A stretch of 64,000 bases of DNA, taken from Sulfitobacter sp. CW3 (GTDB taxonomy: Bacteria > Pseudomonadota > Alphaproteobacteria > Rhodobacterales > Rhodobacteraceae). The stretch is taken from assembly GCF_019392245.1 (NCBI RefSeq), contig NZ_JAHXRL010000005.1, positions 62,001-126,000 of the forward strand, in the 5' to 3' direction. The notes beneath the pieces are model-generated. The model worked only from the letters and a program-made list of their open reading frames with translations. It did not search any database and was not told the DNA's origin. The translations under genes and the position numbers were made by a program. Below are positions 58,618 through 64,000 of this stretch, piece by piece; within the stretch, counting starts at the first letter, position 1, and the number at the start of each line of letters is the position of its first letter.

Positions 58618-58720
58618 GCCAGAGAAGCGAGGGCGCGGATGCGGCATTTTGCGACGTATCTTGGCTTTCGTCCGGCGCAGCCTTCGCTATGTTGCGGCAA
58701 AGGTTTTGAGGACTGATTTG

Positions 58721-60760
58721 ATGAGCAACGATCCACTGGTGGTATTCACGCCTTCGGGCAAGCGCGGGCATTTTCCAAAAGGCACCCCCATTCTGACGGC
58801 GGCGCGTCAGTTGGGCGTGGATTTGGATTCGGTCTGTGGCGGGCGTGGCATTTGTTCGAAATGCCAAGTGTCGCCGGGATATGGCCAGTTTTCCAAGCTT
58901 GGTGTGACGGTCCAAGAGGACGCGCTGAGCGAATGGAACAGCGTCGAGCAGCGCTATAAAGACAAGCGCGGCCTGATCGACGGGCGGCGGTTGGGTTGTC
59001 AGGCGCAGGTGATAGGTGACGTTGTGATTGACGTGCCCGCCGAAAGCCAGGTGCACAAGCAGGTGGTACGCAAGCGGGCCGAGGCGCGCGACATTGTGTT
59101 GAACCCGTCAACCAAGCTGTTTTACGTCGAGGTGCAGGAACCTGACATGCATGACCCCTCGGGCGATCTGGAACGGCTGTGTGCCGCGCTAAAGGATCAA
59201 TGGGAGCTTGAGAACGTCAAAGCGGATTTGCAGATATTGCAGGTGATGCAAAAGATTTTGCGCAAAGGCGGCTGGAAGGTCACCGTGGCGGTGCATTTGG
59301 GCGATGACGAGAACCCGCCGCGGATCATGCATCTGTGGCCGGGGTTCTACGAGGGTACCGTCTATGGGTTGGCTGTCGATCTGGGGTCCACCACCATCGC
59401 GGCGCATCTGTGCGATTTGCAAACCGGAGAGGTCGTGGCGTCGTCAGGCGTAATGAATCCGCAGATCCGCTTTGGCGAAGACCTGATGAGCCGGGTCAGC
59501 TATTCCATGATGAACGAGGGCGGCGCAGACGAGATGACCCGCGCGGTGCGCGCCGGCATGAACACCCTGTTTGACGAAATTTGCGCCGAGGGTGCCGTCG
59601 ACAAGGGCTTGATCGTGGATGCGGTTTTTGTCTGCAACCCCGTCATGCACCACCTGTTTTTGGGGATCGACCCGTTCGAGCTGGGGCAAGCCCCGTTCGC
59701 CTTGGCCACCTCTAACGCGCTGCGCATGCGCGCGGTCGAGCTGGACCTGACCATTCACCCCTCGGCGCGGATCTATTTCCTGCCTTGTATTGCGGGTCAC
59801 GTGGGGGCCGATGCCGCCGCCGTTGCCCTGTCAGAGGCACCGGATAAGTCCGACGATCTGGTTTTGGTCGTCGATGTAGGCACCAACGCTGAAATCCTGC
59901 TGGGCAACCGTGAAAAGGTGCTCGCTTGTTCGTCGCCCACCGGTCCCGCATTCGAGGGCGCGCAGATCAGCAGTGGCCAACGTGCCGCCCCCGGTGCGAT
60001 TGAACGGGTCGAGATTGACCCAGTGACCAAGATCGCACGTTTCAAGGTTATCGGCAGTGATCTGTGGTCTGATGACCCCGGTTTCGAGGCCGAGATTGGC
60101 GCAAGCGGTGTGACCGGCATTTGCGGGTCCGGCATTATCGAAATGGTCGCCGAGATGCGCATTCACGGCATCGTCGACGCCCCCGGCCTGATCGGCACCG
60201 CCGAGCAAACCGGATCGCCCATGGTTTTTGCCGACGGGCGCACGAATTCCTATCTGGTCTATGACGGTACGGCCCATGGCGGCCCCAAGATCACCGTGAC
60301 CAACCGCGATATCCGTGAAATCCAGATGGCCAAGGCCGCGCTTTATTCCGGTGCGCGGCTGCTGATGGATAAATTCGGCGTCGACAAGGTGGATCGCGTC
60401 GTTCTGGCCGGTGCCTTTGGTGCACATATCAGCACCAAGCACGCGATGGTGTTGGGTATGATCCCCGATGCCCCGCTGGACAAGGTCACATCGGCCGGGA
60501 ACGCCGCAGGCACCGGCGCGCGCATTGCCCTGCTGAACAGTGCCAGCCGTGCCGAAATCGAAGAAACCGTGCACAATATCCACAAGATCGAGACCGCGAT
60601 CGAGCCACGCTTTCAAGAGCATTTCGTAAACGCCTCGGCCATCCCAAATGCCGTTGAACCTTTCCCGATCCTGAATAGTATTGTCACCCTTCCAACCGCG
60701 ACCTTTAACACAGGTGGTGGCGATGGTGCGGGCGGCGGGCGTCGCCGTCGGCGCGGTTAA
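58721..60760 (+). CDS. RACo-like corrinoid activation protein, [2Fe-2S] plus ASKHA
   Basis: 679 residues from the ATG at 58721. N-terminal plant-type [2Fe-2S] ferredoxin domain with C39, C45, C48 and C93 (VCGGRGICSKC, LGCQ), linker/middle domain (about 105-210), then an ASKHA ATPase domain with DLGSTTIAAHL (220-230), a second phosphate motif VVDVGTNAEILLGN (about 384-397) and VLAGAFGAHIS. Such proteins use ATP to reactivate oxidised cob(II)alamin of methyltransferase corrinoid proteins. It ends GDGAGGGRRRRRG, a basic tail like that of the methyl-THF methyltransferase at 24-25 kb. It probably serves that pathway although 33 kb away. Confidence 0.9.
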   Translation: MSNDPLVVFTPSGKRGHFPKGTPILTAARQLGVDLDSVCGGRGICSKCQVSPGYGQFSKLGVTVQEDALSEWNSVEQRYKDKRGLIDGRRLGCQAQVIGDVVIDVPAESQVHKQVVRKRAEARDIVLNPSTKLFYVEVQEPDMHDPSGDLERLCAALKDQWELENVKADLQILQVMQKILRKGGWKVTVAVHLGDDENPPRIMHLWPGFYEGTVYGLAVDLGSTTIAAHLCDLQTGEVVASSGVMNPQIRFGEDLMSRVSYSMMNEGGADEMTRAVRAGMNTLFDEICAEGAVDKGLIVDAVFVCNPVMHHLFLGIDPFELGQAPFALATSNALRMRAVELDLTIHPSARIYFLPCIAGHVGADAAAVALSEAPDKSDDLVLVVDVGTNAEILLGNREKVLACSSPTGPAFEGAQISSGQRAAPGAIERVEIDPVTKIARFKVIGSDLWSDDPGFEAEIGASGVTGICGSGIIEMVAEMRIHGIVDAPGLIGTAEQTGSPMVFADGRTNSYLVYDGTAHGGPKITVTNRDIREIQMAKAALYSGARLLMDKFGVDKVDRVVLAGAFGAHISTKHAMVLGMIPDAPLDKVTSAGNAAGTGARIALLNSASRAEIEETVHNIHKIETAIEPRFQEHFVNASAIPNAVEPFPILNSIVTLPTATFNTGGGDGAGGGRRRRRG

Positions 60761-60782
60761 CAAAGCCCAAGGATAAATACCC

Positions 60783-61619
60783 ATGTCGCTTGCCAACCAC
60801 GACCAAGAGGAATTCTGGACCAATAACGCTGGGCCAACATGGGTCGCCTATGAACGGCCGCTGGACGCGTTCCTAGCCCCTGTTTTGGACGGGGTTATCA
60901 CCCGCGCAGGGTTGCAGGCCGGGCAAAGCGTGTTGGACATCGGCTGCGGCACGGGTGGGTCGTCCGTGCAAGCCGGGCGCGCCGTCGGGCCGGACGGCCA
61001 CGTGCTCGCGGTCGACATATCAGCCACCATGGTGGCACGGGCGCGCGAGCGGACGGCGCAAATGCCATGGATCAAGGTGGCGCTGGAAGATGCCGCCGAT
61101 AGCCCGTTAGAGGCCGTGCATTTCGATCATGTTATCTCGCGGTTCGGGGTGATGTTTTTCGCAGATACGCAGACCGCGTTTGAAAACATTTGCCGCGCGA
61201 TGAAACCCGGTGCCACGCTCAGCTTTGCCACATGGGGGCAGATCCCCGCGAACCCGTGGTTCACCCTGCCCGCACAGATTGCCAAGGCTGAACTGGGTGC
61301 GCCGCCGAAATCAGACCCGGATGCCCCCGGCCCCTTTGCCCTGCGTGATCTGACCAAAACATGCGCGATATTGGAACGCGCCGGATTTACAGACGTGAAC
61401 GGTGCCGCCAAGAGCATGCAACTCGCCCTGCCCGCCGGTGCGGCAGAGATTGCAGCGCTGTCCATGCATGTCGGCCCCGCCGCAGGGACGATCAAACATT
61501 TTAACGCGGACCTGCCCGCCCAAACCCGAATTCAGGCCGCGATGACCGATGCCTTTGGGCAATTTGACGGCCACGCCATCCCCGCCGAAATTAACTTTTT
61601 CACCGCCCGCAAGTCCTGA
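60783..61619 (+). CDS. Class I SAM-dependent methyltransferase
   Basis: 278 residues. SAM motif I LDIGCGTGGS (51-60), acidic loop AVDISATMVARARERT, motif II/III region FDHVISRFGVMFFAD and ATLSFATWG. Methyltransf_11/25 type related to UbiE/arsenite-type small-molecule enzymes; substrate unknown. It starts 22 bases after the corrinoid activator gene on the same strand, so it may be cotranscribed. Confidence 0.88.
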   Translation: MSLANHDQEEFWTNNAGPTWVAYERPLDAFLAPVLDGVITRAGLQAGQSVLDIGCGTGGSSVQAGRAVGPDGHVLAVDISATMVARARERTAQMPWIKVALEDAADSPLEAVHFDHVISRFGVMFFADTQTAFENICRAMKPGATLSFATWGQIPANPWFTLPAQIAKAELGAPPKSDPDAPGPFALRDLTKTCAILERAGFTDVNGAAKSMQLALPAGAAEIAALSMHVGPAAGTIKHFNADLPAQTRIQAAMTDAFGQFDGHAIPAEINFFTARKS

Positions 61620-61662
61620 CTTGACGCCTTGTGCGCCACGACATAAATCAGGTCCACGGCGC

Positions 61663-61736
61663 GCGGGTATGGTGAAAAGGTATCACGGCAGCTTCCCAAG
61701 CTTTAGTTACGAGTTCGATTCTCGTTACCCGCTCCA
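61663..61736 (+). tRNA. tRNA-Gly (CCC)
   Basis: 74 bases with encoded CCA (61734-61736). Acceptor GCGGGTA/TACCCGC, discriminator T, T-loop TTCGATT, anticodon stem-loop AGC-TTCCCAA-GCT giving anticodon CCC. Its 3' end borders the AT-rich orphan region, a common integration site position. Confidence 0.95.
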
Positions 61737-61858
61737 AGCCGCAATCTAGTTTAGTACGATTTCGTCAAAGGCTTGAAAAGATCGCATTTATGGTGCTCAT
61801 TTATGAAGGAATGGGCACGCGGGATGATGATGTCTAAATTAGATGTCGGTTCCAACTT

Positions 61859-62530
61859 CTAACCGTAGTTGCCAACCCAATCAGGCCGCGGACCTTCAGG
61901 AAACGTCCATTCGTAGCCCGTTTTTCTCTCTAAACGACGGAGTATTTTCATAAGGCTTTCATGCATATGCGCATCAATGAACGTTATGAGTTCCTCCCAC
62001 TCGTTTCGACCACCCAAAAAGAACCCAAGTCTCATCTGCATGCTTACCTTGAACCCATCGTCATCAAAATGTAACTCAATACCACTATTTATCGTTTTAT
62101 GAGTACCATTGTGAGCATATCTTTGGTGGCGAAGGTCCATAATGTCTTGGTGAACGGGTCTTAAATGCTCCGGAATATCTGTCTTTGACAGCTTAACCGC
62201 TCCATTTCCGCTTGCGAATAGGCGCGCATAGGTCACAATAAATGCAGTTGTGAGAACTTCCTGCTCCAGTAGTGCCTCTGCCGTTACTTCAAATTTGGCT
62301 GTTTTTAGGCGGTGGTAGATATAACTAAGACTTGATGTTGTTGGTATTGCTCTCGCAAGCCTAATGAGACCTTTGATGTCGTTATCGGCGATCCGTAGGA
62401 CCTTTTTACCTTGCTGCTTGCGTGCCTCAGCAGCCTCGCGATACTCCTTCGGTAGAAGATTGAAAAATTCTTCAGGTACATATACGAACTCTTCATCTTC
62501 CCGAAGATTGTATAGGTCTGATCGCGTCAT
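61859..62530 (-). CDS. AT-rich orphan with HEPN-like R-x5-H motif
   Basis: 223 residues from the ATG at 62530, nine bases after GAGGA. Not a family I can name. It is soluble and mostly helical. Residues 132-143 (MDLRHQRYAHNG region) contain R134-HQRYA-H140, the R-x4-6-H pattern of HEPN ribonucleases, and the context 'dLRhqryAHN' closely resembles AbiU2-type abortive-infection and other HEPN proteins. The gene is markedly AT-richer than neighbours, lies directly behind tRNA-Gly in opposite orientation, and has no companion such as a nucleotidyltransferase antitoxin. A defense or stress RNase is inferred. Confidence 0.7.
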   Translation of the reverse strand: MTRSDLYNLREDEEFVYVPEEFFNLLPKEYREAAEARKQQGKKVLRIADNDIKGLIRLARAIPTTSSLSYIYHRLKTAKFEVTAEALLEQEVLTTAFIVTYARLFASGNGAVKLSKTDIPEHLRPVHQDIMDLRHQRYAHNGTHKTINSGIELHFDDDGFKVSMQMRLGFFLGGRNEWEELITFIDAHMHESLMKILRRLERKTGYEWTFPEGPRPDWVGNYG

Positions 62531-62668
62531 ATTGAGCACTCCTCAAGGACATCATAATCAGTTTTCTTGGCCTAGCAGATGAGTCGAACCGATATCTCTG
62601 AAATCAGATCGCTTTGCTGCTCAGAGTGCGCACAGTCGGCATGTACCTCCCTAAACCGCAAATTTCCC

Positions 62669-62800
62669 CTACTCAGACAAACGCACGTTCTCTGACGACG
62701 TGCCCGCTTTGGCCGTCGACACGTTGATAACCTCTAAAATCTGATAGGCCCCCGCAGCAATGATAACCATTGCGACGACGGCGATTAGAAACGCTTTCAT
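62669..62800 (-). CDS. Small membrane protein of the formate dehydrogenase locus
   Basis: 43 residues from the ATG at 62800, one base after the FDH gamma stop codon region (62802). A single N-terminal helix (AFLIAVVAMVIIAAGAYQIL, about 3-22) is followed by a short polar tail VSTAKAGTSSENVRLSE. Could be an accessory of the formate dehydrogenase complex. Real because it is tightly spaced and has consistent frame and composition. Confidence 0.65.
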   Translation of the reverse strand: MKAFLIAVVAMVIIAAGAYQILEVINVSTAKAGTSSENVRLSE

Positions 62801-62801
62801 G

Positions 62802-64000
62802 TTATGGCTCCTTGCTTGCTGTGGTTTTTGGTCCGGCGATCTCTTCGGCCCAGATGCTGTGATGTTCGCGGGCCCATTGTTCTTCGACCTCGCCCTTGCC
62901 CATCGCATCAAACGCGCCTTCCATCCCGATGGTCCCCAGATAGATATGCGCAAAAATAATCGCGGTCAGGATCACGCTGATCAGGGCGTGCCACAGTTGC
63001 GCGTATTGCATTTCCTCTTGCGGAGCGAGCGGGTACGGCAGATCGGCAAATCCGAACCATCCCGGCGCGCCCAAGCCGTTCAGCCACGAAAACGTATGAC
63101 CGAAGAGATTGAATTCAAACGGGAAAAGCAGCGACAACCCGGACAGAGAGATTGATCCGCCCAGCAGGATTACCGCCCAGAAAATCAGCTTTTGGCCGGC
63201 GTTGAACTTTTTCGCAGGCGGGTGGCCGCCCCCAAGAAGCCCGCCGCCCTTTGCCAGCCAACGCAGGTCGGTGCGGTCGGGGATATTGTGGACAACCCAG
63301 ATCACGAACACGAATATCAGCGCGATCATAAAGGCCCAAGACACGTTGTTATGCACCCATTTGCAGACAATCGCGACGGATGAAAATGCCTCGTGACCCA
63401 AGGCGGGGATGATCACGGTACGACCAAACAACGAGATCAGGCCCGTGATCCCAAGCAATACAAAGGACGACGCAAGCATCCAGTGTCCGAAGCGTTCAAA
63501 CGCCTGAAACCGCAGCAAGGTACGGCCGGTCTTTTCACCTTCGATGGGGATGCGACCGCGGACAAGATAGAACAGCGCCAGCGCGAGCAAGGTGCCGCCC
63601 AGCAGGTAAATCGCGATCGTTTGCAGCGGCCCACGACGAAAATCGAGCCACCACATGCCGCCGTCCTGGATCAGGGTCGTGGCGGCGGGTACGCGCGCTT
63701 GGGTGGTGATGTCAGCCTTGCCAAAACGGAAGGCGCGCCACAGATCAGCGTCGGATGCCCCGCCAAGTGTTCCCAACTGGCCCGTGCTGGGCATCGCGTT
63801 GTCGGGATCGCCGGTTTCCGTCGCGCGGACCGCATCGTCGGCGGTTTTCAAACCCTCCTGACGGCGCAAAATATCGTCAAGTTTGGACACCGCAGGGTTG
63901 GTATCAACCGTGCTGGCCTGCGGCGGCACATTTGTTTGCGCATCGGCCCCCGACGCGACGGACAGACCCATCAAAACAGGTAGGCAAATCAAGAAAGCGG
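62802..64000 (-). CDS. Formate dehydrogenase gamma subunit, N-terminus cut by window edge
   Basis: Membrane cytochrome b556 of a respiratory formate dehydrogenase, which passes electrons to quinone. The frame stays open to the window edge; residues AFLICLPVLMGLSVASGADA look like the hydrophobic core of a signal peptide, so the start is just outside. A long periplasmic segment (about 110 residues) comes before four transmembrane helices with haem-ligand His in ERFGHWML, GHEAFSSV, KWVHNN and IFAHIYLG. C-terminus EEIAGPKTTASKEP. The alpha and beta subunit genes must lie upstream, outside the window. Confidence 0.9.
   Translation of the reverse strand, partial: AFLICLPVLMGLSVASGADAQTNVPPQASTVDTNPAVSKLDDILRRQEGLKTADDAVRATETGDPDNAMPSTGQLGTLGGASDADLWRAFRFGKADITTQARVPAATTLIQDGGMWWLDFRRGPLQTIAIYLLGGTLLALALFYLVRGRIPIEGEKTGRTLLRFQAFERFGHWMLASSFVLLGITGLISLFGRTVIIPALGHEAFSSVAIVCKWVHNNVSWAFMIALIFVFVIWVVHNIPDRTDLRWLAKGGGLLGGGHPPAKKFNAGQKLIFWAVILLGGSISLSGLSLLFPFEFNLFGHTFSWLNGLGAPGWFGFADLPYPLAPQEEMQYAQLWHALISVILTAIIFAHIYLGTIGMEGAFDAMGKGEVEEQWAREHHSIWAEEIAGPKTTASKEP

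Noticed and set aside
62570..62632. tRNA-like remnant (TGG...GTCGAACC) on the reverse strand after the HEPN-like gene
   Set aside because: The T-arm stems do not pair and no anticodon arm forms, so it cannot be called a tRNA or a clear att duplicate.

Overview
The window is GC-rich, gene-dense alphaproteobacterial chromosome, most likely from the Roseobacter group (Rhodobacterales). The case rests on gene content and regulatory sites read from the sequence: Shemin-type heme synthesis (hemA/ALAS) with a perfect FNR-type box upstream, a CckA hybrid kinase, a recA gene preceded by the alphaproteobacterial LexA direct repeat GTTC-N7-GTTC, a single-cysteine IscR heading a suf operon, a fused MrpAB antiporter operon, an ALAS-type/dimeric-Idh housekeeping set, and corrinoid/folate one-carbon genes typical of marine methylated-amine or betaine users. 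No rRNA, CRISPR array, prophage or intact insertion sequence is visible.

Layout. 0-4.1 kb: cell wall genes (PBP1A, cut by the left edge; AmiC-type amidase) and an aminotransferase, divergent from a DsbA-like oxidoreductase. 5.1-6.8 kb: a compact GIY-YIG nuclease plus C5-cytosine methyltransferase pair, probably a type II restriction-modification system. 6.9-10.6 kb: ispG, rodZ-like and hemA. 11-12.5 kb: M20 peptidase. 12.7-14.2 kb: an AT-richer orphan membrane protein beside two tRNA-Asp genes. 14.4-20.4 kb: six-gene Mrp/Pha cation/proton antiporter operon. 20.6-22.6 kb: rlmE and gppA/ppx. 22.8-25.2 kb: a C1 operon (virulence-factor-family protein, MTHFR-like protein, methyltetrahydrofolate:corrinoid methyltransferase). 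25.3-26.8 kb: divergent SDR/TetR pair and tRNA-Arg.

27.0-35.7 kb is a long leftward iron-sulfur assembly operon (iscR, iscS-like, sufB, small membrane protein, pyruvyl transferase, sufC, sufD, two YIP1 proteins, sufS) with a perfect 15-bp palindrome upstream of iscR. 35.9-38.7 kb: hydrolase, small protein, HD phosphohydrolase, icd. 38.8-41.9 kb: YitT, SMR efflux protein, typA. 42-46.2 kb: DUF1330, alaS, recA. 46.3-50.5 kb: sulfotransferase, cckA, rsmB-like gene. 50.9-55.7 kb: a helical orphan protein and a four-gene membrane operon (DUF1003, mprF, DUF202, rhomboid). 56-61.6 kb: guaB, then agmatinase-family, a RACo-like corrinoid activator and a SAM methyltransferase. 61.7-62.5 kb: tRNA-Gly followed by an AT-rich orphan gene with a HEPN-like R-x5-H motif. 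62.7-64 kb: small membrane protein and formate dehydrogenase gamma subunit, cut by the right edge.

The best leads for something less described are the Eco29kI-like restriction-modification pair, the HEPN-like orphan at the tRNA-Gly, the iron-sulfur operon with foreign passengers and its operator, the corrinoid C1 system split across two loci whose proteins share Gly/Arg tails, and a small dispersed hairpin repeat that supplies a ribosome binding site.
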